Assembly (NCBI RefSeq): GCF_019278565.1
Contig: NZ_CP058988.1
Coordinates: forward strand, 1,426,001 to 1,490,000
Source of the DNA: Cellulophaga sp. HaHa_2_95
Lineage (GTDB): Bacteria > Bacteroidota > Bacteroidia > Flavobacteriales > Flavobacteriaceae
Reading direction: 5' to 3'
DNA: 64,000 nt
Shown here: positions 18,001 through 26,723 of the stretch, piece after piece
Numbering within the stretch: the stretch's first letter is position 1
Layout of the letters: the number at the start of each line of letters is the position of its first letter
Made by a program: the position numbers and the translations under genes
The notes under the pieces: model-generated
Seen by the model: only the letters and a program-made list of their open reading frames with translations
Database searches by the model: none
What the model was told of the DNA's origin: nothing

Positions 18001-18116
18001 TGAAGTTAATTTTGTATAAAAATAAGGGTTTTTTAGGCAACTTTAAAAATGTAATCTCTCTTAGATTTTTGTAAGGACAAATTTAATTGTTATGCGATAG
18101 ACTCATAAGTAAAATG

Positions 18117-18124
18117 TATCTTTG
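18117..18124 (+). promoter_or_regulatory. candidate -7 box (TAtcTTTG) at the queE start
   Basis: TATCTTTG fits TAnnTTTG and ends 4 bp before the ATG at 18129. A transcript from it would have essentially no leader, or the true start is a downstream Met. Confidence 0.45.
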
Positions 18125-18128
18125 CAGC

Positions 18129-18761
18129 ATGGTAGAAAATGATGTTTTGACATTAGTCAATAAAGGAGAAATGTTGCCGTTAATGGAAGAGTTTTATACG
18201 ATCCAAGGAGAGGGTTTCCATAAAGGTACTGCGGCTTATTTTATTCGAGTAGGTGGTTGTGACGTGGGATGCCACTGGTGTGATGTAAAAGAAAGCTGGA
18301 ATGCAGATACACATCCTCCAACAGCAACAGACACCATAATTTCTAATGCAGCAAAATATTCTGACACTATTGTAATTACAGGTGGAGAACCACTAACCTG
18401 GGATATGGGGCCTTTAACAAAAGGTTTAAAAGCTAGAAATCTCCAAACGCATATTGAAACTTCTGGAGCGTATCCGCTCTCTGGTGAGTGGGATTGGATT
18501 TGCCTATCACCTAAGAAAAATAAATTACCGGAAGGAAGAATCTATGATGAAGCACATGAATTAAAAATGATCATTTTTAATAAGCACGACTTTATTTTTG
18601 CAGAAGAACAAGCCGCAAAAACCAATAAAGATTGTATTTTGTATTTACAACCAGAATGGAGCGTTCGTGACAAAATGGTACCACTTATCGTAGATTATGT
18701 AATGAAAAATCCGAAATGGAAAGTATCCTTACAAACCCATAAGTATTTAAATATACCTTAA
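18129..18761 (+). CDS. queE: 7-carboxy-7-deazaguanine synthase QueE
   Basis: Radical-SAM enzyme making 7-carboxy-7-deazaguanine from carboxy-tetrahydropterin for queuosine biosynthesis. The signature EEFYTIQGEG precedes the cluster-binding motif GGCDVGCHWC (three Cys, CxxxCxxC type), followed by DVKESWN. The glycine-rich motif VITGGEPLTWD is also present. The length of about 210 aa is normal. Several starts are possible: TTG 18087, ATG 18114, ATG 18129, or the Met just before LPLMEEF. I report 18129. The rest of the queuosine pathway is not in the window. Confidence 0.95.
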   Translation: MVENDVLTLVNKGEMLPLMEEFYTIQGEGFHKGTAAYFIRVGGCDVGCHWCDVKESWNADTHPPTATDTIISNAAKYSDTIVITGGEPLTWDMGPLTKGLKARNLQTHIETSGAYPLSGEWDWICLSPKKNKLPEGRIYDEAHELKMIIFNKHDFIFAEEQAAKTNKDCILYLQPEWSVRDKMVPLIVDYVMKNPKWKVSLQTHKYLNIP

Positions 18762-18808
18762 TGTCTAATGTTTGGTTTGCCTAGAAACGGCTAATAGAAG
18801 GCGCTAAA

Positions 18809-19639
18809 TTATCTTCCGCCGTTAGCTTTTAGATCACGTAAGCATTCAACATCTAATTCTGGCACTTGTCCGTTTTTAGCAGTTATGGCTTCTTTCATAG
18901 CGGCTCCAAACTCTAATTCTGCACGCATTAAACAGCCATCTTGGTTGCAATGTTGACTCGGTGTTTCTACACCATTTTCATTCGTAAAAGTTCCTTCATG
19001 ATCGTTCACCATTTCAGTTCCAATATTTACAAGTCCAAGTAAGTGTCCTAATTCATGATGTAAGGTAGCTGTTTCTACAGTGGCCACATCTACGCGGAAT
19101 GATTTGTTAGCTAAATCTATAATCGTAGATTCATAAATTACTAATGAGGTATTTCTAAAGGCAGCACCTAAAGTTACCAAATCTTCTTCTGGCTCGTCTT
19201 CATCAGAAGGGGCATCAGAAAAATAAATAAAGAGGGCTAAAGTATCGTCTGTGTTGTAGGCTGTTCTTTCTTCCTGTATTATATCATCTACCTCATTTAT
19301 CGATAGATTTTCTTTTCCTGAAGAACTCAATTCTAAGTATTGAATTTCAACGGTTTCTTTAAAAGTAGTTTCCTTGATAAATTCGATAAAATCATCAATA
19401 GCAGTTTCGTCAGGTTTAAAACCTGTTACATACCCTATTTCTATTAAAAGCTTATCAAAATTTGCGTTGGATAAAAAATCATTTGCGGAGTCTCCGGTGC
19501 CTTGTAAATTAGGAACTTTATTTATAGTTACATTTGGGTCTGTAGATCCAGAACTTTCGGTGTCTGTACTCGTACTTTTAGAGCAATTAACAAATACCAA
19601 AAAGGCTAATAAAAGAACAACGGGGAAACTTTTTTTCAT
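18809..19639 (-). CDS. exported zinc metalloprotease, metzincin-like lipoprotein
   Basis: Predicted extracytoplasmic protease of 276 aa. The signal peptide ends in the lipobox VFVNC, with lipid Cys at about 20. The zinc motif HHELGHLLGLVNIG is of the HExxHxxGxxN type. The segment SQHCNQDGCLM that follows holds a possible third His ligand, two Cys and a Met-turn-like CLM, as in flavobacterial membrane metalloproteases. The ATG at 19639 is preferred over one at 19654. It is transcribed after the methyltransferase gene on the same strand with a 57-bp gap. Its target is unknown. Confidence 0.82.
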   Translation of the reverse strand: MKKSFPVVLLLAFLVFVNCSKSTSTDTESSGSTDPNVTINKVPNLQGTGDSANDFLSNANFDKLLIEIGYVTGFKPDETAIDDFIEFIKETTFKETVEIQYLELSSSGKENLSINEVDDIIQEERTAYNTDDTLALFIYFSDAPSDEDEPEEDLVTLGAAFRNTSLVIYESTIIDLANKSFRVDVATVETATLHHELGHLLGLVNIGTEMVNDHEGTFTNENGVETPSQHCNQDGCLMRAELEFGAAMKEAITAKNGQVPELDVECLRDLKANGGR

Positions 19640-19696
19640 AACGTCATGTATCAAATTAGATCATAGATCAACTAAAATAACGTATTTACGAAAAAT

Positions 19697-20410
19697 CTAT
19701 TGTTGTTTTAAGGTAAGTTTGGCTAAATAATCAAAATGTTCGCCTTCTTTTACAAGCTCACATTCTAAATTATTAGCTACTGCAGCTCTTTGTAGCGTGT
19801 TGTAGTCTAAGTATAACCAATTGAAAGATTCACTTTTTTTAGATTGATATTCCATTTCGAAAGAGACTTCTCCGTAGTATTCAACATCGGGAATCCAATA
19901 TCCGCCATCCTCATCGGGATCAAACATATATAAGATATCACTTGAATCTAGAAGTATTTGTCCCCCAGGGTTTAAGAATGATTTTAATTGGGTTAGAAAT
20001 TTATTTATGTGATTTAGTTTCCCTGCCAAACCAATACCATTCATTAAAAGAAGTAGGGTATCAAATTTTTGATCTTTAAAGTCATAAAGATTTATACAGA
20101 CTGTTTTTGTTATTCCTCTAGCCTTACATACTTCAATAGCTCCTTTAGAACTGTCTAATGCAGTAACATTTTTTCCGGTTTCTTGTAAATACAAACTATG
20201 ACTTCCTGCTCCACAACCGATATCTAAAATAGTACCTTTTGCTAGTTGTAATGCTTTTTTTTCTAAGGGAGGCATTTCTGCATACGAACGAAATAAATAA
20301 GGAATGGGGATTATATCTTCTTCCTCTAAAGAGGAGTAGGTTTTTATATCTGTAGTATAGTTTCCGTTTTGAAAATCTAAAACTGCTGCGCCTAAAATAT
20401 CAGTTTGCAT
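19697..20410 (-). CDS. class I SAM-dependent methyltransferase
   Basis: Soluble Rossmann-fold methyltransferase, 237 aa. Motif I reads ILDIGCGAGSHSLYL, and the following acidic residue is in VTALDSSKGAIEVC. Motif II/III is seen at FDTLLLLMNGIGLAG. It ends in a beta-rich C terminus (YLAKLTLKQQ). The methyl acceptor cannot be read from the sequence. It is divergent from the DUF2059 lipoprotein gene with a 64-bp gap. Confidence 0.9.
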   Translation of the reverse strand: MQTDILGAAVLDFQNGNYTTDIKTYSSLEEEDIIPIPYLFRSYAEMPPLEKKALQLAKGTILDIGCGAGSHSLYLQETGKNVTALDSSKGAIEVCKARGITKTVCINLYDFKDQKFDTLLLLMNGIGLAGKLNHINKFLTQLKSFLNPGGQILLDSSDILYMFDPDEDGGYWIPDVEYYGEVSFEMEYQSKKSESFNWLYLDYNTLQRAAVANNLECELVKEGEHFDYLAKLTLKQQ

Positions 20411-20474
20411 TTAATTTGTAATTTGCGGCAAAATTCAGCATTTTAACCCATTCACAAAAATAAAACGCGACCAG

Positions 20475-20990
20475 ATGAAACTATTAAAAAATTTTTTGAC
20501 ATTATTCTTACTAATTACATTATCTAGTTGCGGACAAGAAGCAACTTTTCAAGAAGATGTAATGACTTATTTAAAGAGTAATGGAACAGCAAAGCAGTAC
20601 AACTATGCGTATGATGAGTTGTTAAAAATGTTAGGCAATCAATTTCCGAAGACAACAGAAAATGCAACAGGTTGGGACTATTTAGAAGCCAACAAGGAAA
20701 AATACGTTAGTGAGATGTTGAGTCTACTAGAGCCCGTGTATGTTAAGAACTTTACACATGAAGAAATAAAAAAAATGAATGCCTTCTACCAGTCAGAAGC
20801 AGGTAAGCAGTTAGTGGCAGATGGAGAGAAGTTGACAGAAGACCAGAAAAAAGAAGTGAATGACTTTTATGGTTCTGAAACGGGCAAAATAATTGTAGAG
20901 AAGCAGCCTGTTTTGGCAGCTGAGATTGGAAAGGTTTCTGAAGGTTGGAGTAGAGACTTGTATGAAACAGCTTTAAGCATGTTAAAATAA
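20475..20990 (+). CDS. DUF2059-type lipoprotein
   Basis: Exported lipoprotein of 171 aa. Signal peptide MKLLKNFLTLFLLITLSSC gives lipid Cys19. The mature protein is helical, with YVKNFTHEEIKKMNAFYQSE followed by AGKQLVADGEKLTEDQKKEV, the pattern of the DUF2059 domain of unknown function (often linked to envelope maintenance). Its stop and the next gene's ATG share one base (TAATG), so translation is coupled to the cysteine-cluster protein. Confidence 0.82.
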   Translation: MKLLKNFLTLFLLITLSSCGQEATFQEDVMTYLKSNGTAKQYNYAYDELLKMLGNQFPKTTENATGWDYLEANKEKYVSEMLSLLEPVYVKNFTHEEIKKMNAFYQSEAGKQLVADGEKLTEDQKKEVNDFYGSETGKIIVEKQPVLAAEIGKVSEGWSRDLYETALSMLK

Positions 20991-21481
20991 TGGAAGAATT
21001 TATAGCGCAACTCCCTAAGCTGGCAAAGGATAAACAGAATGAGAATAAGAAATTCTTTGCTAAGCTAAAGAAGAAAACACCAAAAAATTTGGATTATCTC
21101 ATGCAAGAATTGCATGAAAACGAATTTGAACGCACAGATTGTTTGGAGTGTGCTAACTGCTGCAAAACTACCGGGCCGTTATTTACAAACGCAGATGTTG
21201 AGCGTATTTCAAAGCATTTCAGGCAAAAACCACAACAATTTATAGACCAATATTTGCGCATAGATGATGAGAATGATTATGTGTTGCAACAGGTGCCGTG
21301 TACTTTTTTAGGGACGGATAATTATTGTTCTATCTATGATGTACGCCCAAAAGCATGCAGAGAATTCCCGCATACGGATCGTAAAAAGTTTCAGCAAATT
21401 AGTAATTTGACGATCAAAAATGTGGCTATTTGCCCAGCGGCATATAATATAGTAGAAGAAATGAAGAAACGTATTAGCTAA
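20990..21481 (+). CDS. YkgJ-type cysteine-cluster protein
   Basis: Small cytoplasmic protein of 163 aa in the zinc/iron-chelating YkgJ family. Cysteines fall in the expected pattern: DCLECANCCKTTGPLFT, then CTFLGTDNYCSIYDVRPKAC with REFPH, and NVAICPAAYNI near the C terminus. These are presumed to coordinate a metal or Fe-S cluster; the biochemical role is not established. It overlaps the preceding lipoprotein gene by one base. Confidence 0.9.
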   Translation: MEEFIAQLPKLAKDKQNENKKFFAKLKKKTPKNLDYLMQELHENEFERTDCLECANCCKTTGPLFTNADVERISKHFRQKPQQFIDQYLRIDDENDYVLQQVPCTFLGTDNYCSIYDVRPKACREFPHTDRKKFQQISNLTIKNVAICPAAYNIVEEMKKRIS

Positions 21482-21527
21482 GGGTATGTTAGCGTTCTTT
21501 TCGGTTTAGTTTTATATATTTAAACAG

Positions 21528-22335
21528 ATGGAAGCACTAATACATTACTTTGAAACAATATCTTCTTTCCATCGATCCTTATTTTTAATAGGTGGGATTT
21601 CTTTTTTTTTGGCTGTTGGAAGGAGCTATCCCCTTGGTATTTTTTAAGTATAGAAAATGGAAGCATACCTTACCAAATTTGTTCTTTACAGGAACAACGG
21701 TACTTATCAATTTTGCCTTGGCCTTTCTGTTATTAAACACTAGTGATTGGACGGTAGAAGCTAATTTTGACATTATTAATTGGCTCCCATTACGTTTCTG
21801 GGCCTATGTTGTTTTAGGGGTGTTATTATTAGATTTTTTTGGTGCGTACTTAGCGCATTATACAGAGCATAAAATAAAATGGTTGTGGAGGATACATTTG
21901 GTGCATCATACAGATCATCATGTAGACGCAACTACAGCAAACAGACACCACCCTTTTGAAAGTATTATACGCTTTGTGTTTACATTATTTGGTGTTGTAA
22001 TAGTCGGCGCGCCAATTGGAATTGTAATGTTATATCAGTCTGTATCTTTAATAGCTACGCAATTTACCCATGCAAGTATTAAACTGCCTAAAAAAGTAGA
22101 TGAGATATTGAGTTGGGTATTGGTGTCACCAGATATGCATAAAGTACACCATCATTATAAGTTGCCATATACAGATGCTAATTACGGAAATATATTTTCT
22201 ATTTGGGATCGCATTTTTGGCACTTTTATGACCTATGATCGGGAAGCTATCGTGTATGGAGTAGATACATTTCCTAATGAAGAGGAAAACGGAGTTATTA
22301 AATCACTCTTAAAACAACCTTTTCATAAATATTGA
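21528..22335 (+). CDS. sterol desaturase / fatty-acid hydroxylase family protein with apparent frameshift
   Basis: Integral-membrane di-iron oxygenase fold. The histidine clusters are HYTEHK, HLVHHTDHH, NRHHPFES and MHKVHHHY. An ATG at 21528 opens a frame reading MEALIHYFETISSFHRSLFL, then IGGISFF, which fits the start expected for this family, but it stops at 21647. The rest of the protein lies in another frame, open from a GTG at 21592 and continuing FFWLLEGAIPLVFFKYRKW to 22335. The join falls at a run of nine T (21602-21610); eight T would fuse the two frames exactly. It is either a sequencing or assembly error, a slippage-controlled gene, or a decaying gene. If the GTG were the true start, the first membrane segment would be truncated. 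Confidence 0.8.
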
Positions 22336-22360
22336 AAGCCAACCACCGTAAACAAGTAAT

Positions 22361-22873
22361 TTAATATTTTAGGAATAGTACATGATTAGGGTTCGTGCGG
22401 GTTTCTGAAATTTGATAATCATGAGATCCCACAATTTTAAATCCGCTTTTTTTATAAAACCGAAGGGCTTTCTCATTTTCGGTCCATACATAAAGCCATA
22501 GACCTAATTGGTTTTCGTTTTTAGACAGCGCTACGTTATGATTAAATAATGCAGTTCCTAAATTTTGACCATGAAACTCTTGTAAAAGATAAATCCTATC
22601 TAATTTGGTAATATTTTTTTCGGAAATATTTGGGTGTGTTTGGTTAAACGCAATTTTAGAGTACCCCGCCAGATCGTCATTACTATAGATTAAATAATAA
22701 ATGTTATTGGGGTTATTTAGCTCATCAAAAAAAGCAGTTTCCGTATAATACTTAGCTGTAAAGGCAGCTATATCTTTTTCAGGGGCACTTCTACCATGGG
22801 TTTGTAAAAATGCTTCTTTTCCAATTTCAGAGAGTAACCTACTGTCTTCCGTTGTGGCTTTAGTAATATTCAT
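22361..22873 (-). CDS. GNAT-family N-acetyltransferase
   Basis: Acetyl-CoA-dependent acetyltransferase of 170 aa from the ATG at 22873. The acetyl-CoA loop region is LDRIYLLQEFHGQNLGTALF, a variant of the Q/RxxGxG/A motif, followed by WLYVWTENEKALRFYKKSGF and KIVGSH, typical of strands 5-6. The substrate is unknown. An upstream in-frame start would add 12 residues without homology signal. It is separated from the NamZ-like gene by about 44 bp on the same strand. Confidence 0.9.
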   Translation of the reverse strand: MNITKATTEDSRLLSEIGKEAFLQTHGRSAPEKDIAAFTAKYYTETAFFDELNNPNNIYYLIYSNDDLAGYSKIAFNQTHPNISEKNITKLDRIYLLQEFHGQNLGTALFNHNVALSKNENQLGLWLYVWTENEKALRFYKKSGFKIVGSHDYQISETRTNPNHVLFLKY

Positions 22874-22916
22874 AGAAGTGCATTCAGCGCAATTTATTTT
22901 ATTTTTCACGAAAAGG

Positions 22917-24161
22917 CTATTGATATAATAGGTGTTTACCTCTAATTTTCTTGAAGCTCACTATATCCGTTTGCCATGTTTCTCTTATTTCAGTGGCATT
23001 CATTCCGGCTTCAATTTGTTTTTGCAGCTTCTCCGTTCCGGCATGTTTTGTAAACCCGCTGGTTAAAAAGAATACGCTTTTATCTTTTGTGTGAGTATAA
23101 GCATCGATAATCCACTGAAGATCTACCGTTTTTAAGTCTGAGGTGTCTATCGTTGTTAAATCAGAACCAAAACAAACTTCACCTTTGTGTTTTGGGTATT
23201 TAGCACCAAAATTAGCAATGGGAGTGTAGGAAAAGCTATAATGAGACTGGTCTAGAAAAGGAGCGCCGTAACGTTGAAACTGAAATTCGGTGCCACGCCC
23301 CGCATTGACATCAGTACCCTCAAAAAGCCCTAAGCTTGGATATAATTTTATGGACAGGTCATTGGGTAAATTGGGGGAAGGTCTAATTGGTAGGCTATAA
23401 AAGTATTCGTGATTGTAATGATCCATTGGTACTACGGTTAAGTTGGTCTTCACTCCATCGGTTAACCAACCCTCTTCATTTATCATTTGAGCATACTCGC
23501 CAATAGTCATTCCGTACACCAAAGGTATTTGGGTCATTCCTAGGAAACTAGTGTGTTCAGATTCCATCGTTGGTCCGTCTACATAATGTGCATTCGGGTT
23601 TGGTCTATCTAAGACAATTACAGGAATATTTTGTTCAGCACAAGCTTCCATAACAAGTTGCAATGTAGCAATATACGTGTAGAATCTAACGCCAACATCT
23701 TGAATATCAAATAATACTAAATCAATATCCTTCAATTGTTCTTTTGAAGGTTTCCTGTTTTTTCCATAGAGCGAAACAAGGGGCAGTCCGGTTTTTTTAT
23801 CTAATCCATCTTTTACATGCTCCCCAGCATCTATAACACCTCTAAATCCGTGTTCAGGAGCAAAAACCTTAGCAATAGAAATATTTAAGGTCGCTAAGGA
23901 GTCTACGATATGAGTGTAGCCCGAAGTGTTAAAAATTACACTAGTCTGGTTGGCGACTATTGCAATGTTTTTGCCTTTTAGTAGGGGTAAATATGCAGCC
24001 GTTTTATTTGCAGCGATAACTAAGGGCGTATCTATGGCTTTTAGTGCTTTTATATTTAGGCTTTCTTCAGTCTTAATTGTCGTCTTCTTTGTCTTTCCAC
24101 AAGAAGAAATCACTAAAACCAATAATAAAAATGTATTTTTGAGACAAGGAAAAAGCATCAT
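22917..24161 (-). CDS. exo-beta-N-acetylmuramidase NamZ-like lipoprotein (DUF1343, GH171)
   Basis: Predicted cell-wall recycling glycosidase of 414 aa. NamZ of other Bacteroidota removes MurNAc from the non-reducing end of peptidoglycan fragments. The signal peptide ends LVLVISSC, giving a lipoprotein. DUF1343 signatures are KVFAPEHGFRGVIDAGEHV, LVLFDIQDVGVRFYTYI, VLDRPNPN and NAGRGTEFQFQRYGAP. Two adjacent ATG codons (24161 and 24158) could start it. The start faces the permease start at 24165 with only 3 bp between, so each gene's leader lies inside the other coding region. Confidence 0.92.
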   Translation of the reverse strand: MMLFPCLKNTFLLLVLVISSCGKTKKTTIKTEESLNIKALKAIDTPLVIAANKTAAYLPLLKGKNIAIVANQTSVIFNTSGYTHIVDSLATLNISIAKVFAPEHGFRGVIDAGEHVKDGLDKKTGLPLVSLYGKNRKPSKEQLKDIDLVLFDIQDVGVRFYTYIATLQLVMEACAEQNIPVIVLDRPNPNAHYVDGPTMESEHTSFLGMTQIPLVYGMTIGEYAQMINEEGWLTDGVKTNLTVVPMDHYNHEYFYSLPIRPSPNLPNDLSIKLYPSLGLFEGTDVNAGRGTEFQFQRYGAPFLDQSHYSFSYTPIANFGAKYPKHKGEVCFGSDLTTIDTSDLKTVDLQWIIDAYTHTKDKSVFFLTSGFTKHAGTEKLQKQIEAGMNATEIRETWQTDIVSFKKIRGKHLLYQ

Positions 24162-24164
24162 AAA

Positions 24165-25406
24165 TTGAATTTAGAATATTTTATTGCAAAACGACTTTCG
24201 TCTGGTAAAGGGCATAAAAATAGTATTTCGGCTCCGATAATAAAAATAGCAATAGCAGCAATTACAATAAGTATTGTAATGATGTTAATTGCCATAGCGA
24301 CTGGTGGCGGACTCAAGAAAAAGATTAGAGAAAAAATAGCGGCTTTTAATGGGCATATCCAGATTAGCACTTTTGACAATAACAGGTCAGATGTTTCTGT
24401 GTCTCCTATTTACTTAGAGCAAGATTTCTATCCAGAATTTAAAAATGTTTCAGGCATACAGCATGTGCAGGCAGTTGCTAGTAAAGGCGGAATTGTACGT
24501 ACAGAAGAGACTGTAGAAGGTATTTTGGCCAAAGGTGTAGGTCAAGATTATAACTGGAGCGTTTTTGAAGAATTTATAGTAGCAGGTAGGGTTCCTAATT
24601 TTTTGGAGGACCGTAGTGATGAAGTCCTGATTTCTAGACTACTGTCTAATAAGTTAAAGTTAAAATTAGGAGACACATTCATGTCTATCTTTTTAAGAGA
24701 TAATGACCCTTCTAAAATGCCTAATCAGCAAAAATCTACCATTGTGGGCATTTATGATAGTGGATTTGAAGAGTTTGATGCTACCTATGTTTTTATGGAT
24801 ATTCGCCATATTCAGCGTATGAATAAATGGGAAGACAATCAAATTGGAAATTTTGAAATCTTTATAGACGATTTTGATGCTATCGATGAGAAAAGTTTAG
24901 AAATAAGTGGAAAAACCTTTTCGCTACTGCAAACAACTACAATAAAAGATAAATTTAGCTTCATATTTCAATGGTTAGACCTTTTTGATTTTAATACGGC
25001 ATTGATCATCGGAATTATGATTTTGGTAGGAGGTATTAATATGATTACGGCATTGTTGGTGCTAATTTTAGAGCGTACCACAATGATTGGGATTTTAAAA
25101 GCATTAGGTGCCAATGATTGGAGTGTTAGAAAAATATTCTTATACAATGCTGCTTATCTTATTAGTATTGGATTATTCTTAGGAAATTTTATTGGCTTAG
25201 GAATAATTTGGGCACAGGACAAGTATAGAATGTTTAAGTTCCCAAACCCTAAGGAATATTATATCGAGTACATTCCGGTACATATAAGTGTTACGGCTAT
25301 TGTGGCATTAAATATAGGAGTGATGATTTTATGCTTATTAATGCTAATTATACCTTCCTATATCATCACAAAAATTACGCCTGTCAAGGCTATTAAGTTT
25401 GATTAA
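24165..25406 (+). CDS. ABC transporter permease of the LolE/MacB (FtsX) type
   Basis: Inner-membrane permease of 413 aa with the LolC/E layout. It has an N-terminal membrane segment (about 24-46), a large periplasmic domain (about 47-275) and three C-terminal segments (about 277-300, 325-350, 370-400), with FtsX motif MIGILKALGANDWSVRKIF. LolE-type proteins extract lipoproteins from the inner membrane, which suits a lipoprotein-rich organism; a MacB-like role is also possible. The start is a TTG reading M(TTG)NLEYFIAKRLSSGKG, since no ATG is available close by. No ATPase gene is adjacent. Confidence 0.88.
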   Translation: MNLEYFIAKRLSSGKGHKNSISAPIIKIAIAAITISIVMMLIAIATGGGLKKKIREKIAAFNGHIQISTFDNNRSDVSVSPIYLEQDFYPEFKNVSGIQHVQAVASKGGIVRTEETVEGILAKGVGQDYNWSVFEEFIVAGRVPNFLEDRSDEVLISRLLSNKLKLKLGDTFMSIFLRDNDPSKMPNQQKSTIVGIYDSGFEEFDATYVFMDIRHIQRMNKWEDNQIGNFEIFIDDFDAIDEKSLEISGKTFSLLQTTTIKDKFSFIFQWLDLFDFNTALIIGIMILVGGINMITALLVLILERTTMIGILKALGANDWSVRKIFLYNAAYLISIGLFLGNFIGLGIIWAQDKYRMFKFPNPKEYYIEYIPVHISVTAIVALNIGVMILCLLMLIIPSYIITKITPVKAIKFD

Positions 25407-25426
25407 TTAATTTTTAAAATAACGCT

Positions 25427-26719
25427 ATGAAAAAACATTACATCTTCCTTTGTTTACTAGCACTTTCATTAAATGGATTTTCTCAGAAATTATCCAAAAC
25501 TGAAAAAAAAATTATAGCCAGTGTTGAAGGTAATAATGCAGAAGCAAGGCAGTTTCTAGAAAAAGTGGTGAATATAAATAGCGGAACTTTAAATCTTCAA
25601 GGAGTAAAAGAAGTAGGGCTTGTCTTTAAAGATGCCTTTGATGCTATTAACTTCAAAACGAATTGGATAGAAATGCCGGCAGAATTAAATAGAGCAGGTC
25701 ATCTGTTTGCTGAAACTTCAGGTGAAAAAGGTAAAAAACTTTTATTAATTGGTCACTTAGATACTGTTTTTGAAAAAGATAGCCCATTCCAAAAGTTTGA
25801 AATGATTAATGATAGTGTTGCACATGCTCCTGGAGGTAATGATATGAAAGGGGGTAATGTTATTATTCTGTATGCTTTAAAAGCTTTGCATGATAACGGA
25901 TTATTAAAAAATGCCCAAATAATTGCTGCTTTTACAGGCGATGAAGAGAGTACCGGAAAGCCTTTGACTATTAGCAGAGAAGATTTAGTAGCTGCAGCAA
26001 AACAAAGTGATATTGCTTTAGGGTTTGAAACTTCTACAGGATTTAATTACGCAACAGTTGCGCGCCGTGGCTCTTCTAGTTGGGAAGTTGAGGTTACGGG
26101 TAAAAGAGCACATTCTTCCGGAATATTTAATGAAACTACGGGGGCTGGTGCTATTTTTGAAATGTCTAGAATTCTCAACAGTTTCTATGAAGATGTAAAA
26201 GGAGCGGAGTATTTGACTTTCAATCCTGGAGTTTTATTAGGAGGTACATTTATTGATTACGATGCAAAGACAGGAAAAGGAAATGCTTTTGGCAAAACCA
26301 ATGTGGTGGCACAAACGGCACTAGTAAAAGGTGGACTCCGATTTATGTCTGAAGAGCAAAAAGAAAATGCTAGAGGTAAAATGCGTGAGATTGTTGCGAA
26401 TAATTTACCCAATACTTCTGCTACAATATCTTTTGAAGATAGCTATCCTGCGATGGGCCCTACAGCTGGTAATTTAAATCTTTTAAAACAATTAAATCAA
26501 GTAAGTCTAGATTTAAACCAAGGAGAAGTTATCGCTTATGATCCGGGTAAAAGAGGTGCGGCAGATACTTCTTTTGTTGCTGCGTATGTAGATGCATTAG
26601 ATGGCTTAGGAACTATGGGTACAGGTGCACATACCCCAGAAGAAACGGTAAATCTAAATACAATAGAAGCATTAACGAAAAGAACGGCAATTTTAATTTA
26701 TAGATTAATACATCAATAA
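25427..26719 (+). CDS. M20-family metallopeptidase (glutamate carboxypeptidase-like), exported
   Basis: Di-zinc exopeptidase of 430 aa. The signal peptide MKKHYIFLCLLALSLNGFSQ indicates export to the periplasm. Metal-site motifs are LIGHLDTVFEKDSPF, GGNDMKGG, FTGDEESTGKP and DIALGFETSTG, with PGKRGAADTSFVA near the end. A lid domain starts at about residue 210. The closest well-known relatives cleave C-terminal glutamate or act on small peptides; the real substrate is unknown. It lies 20 bp after the permease gene and 4 bp before the epimerase gene. Confidence 0.9.
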   Translation: MKKHYIFLCLLALSLNGFSQKLSKTEKKIIASVEGNNAEARQFLEKVVNINSGTLNLQGVKEVGLVFKDAFDAINFKTNWIEMPAELNRAGHLFAETSGEKGKKLLLIGHLDTVFEKDSPFQKFEMINDSVAHAPGGNDMKGGNVIILYALKALHDNGLLKNAQIIAAFTGDEESTGKPLTISREDLVAAAKQSDIALGFETSTGFNYATVARRGSSSWEVEVTGKRAHSSGIFNETTGAGAIFEMSRILNSFYEDVKGAEYLTFNPGVLLGGTFIDYDAKTGKGNAFGKTNVVAQTALVKGGLRFMSEEQKENARGKMREIVANNLPNTSATISFEDSYPAMGPTAGNLNLLKQLNQVSLDLNQGEVIAYDPGKRGAADTSFVAAYVDALDGLGTMGTGAHTPEETVNLNTIEALTKRTAILIYRLIHQ

Positions 26720-26723
26720 AATT

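Noticed and set aside
18001..18128. preQ1 riboswitch ahead of queE
   Set aside because: The predicted -7 box touches the ATG, leaving no leader for a riboswitch.
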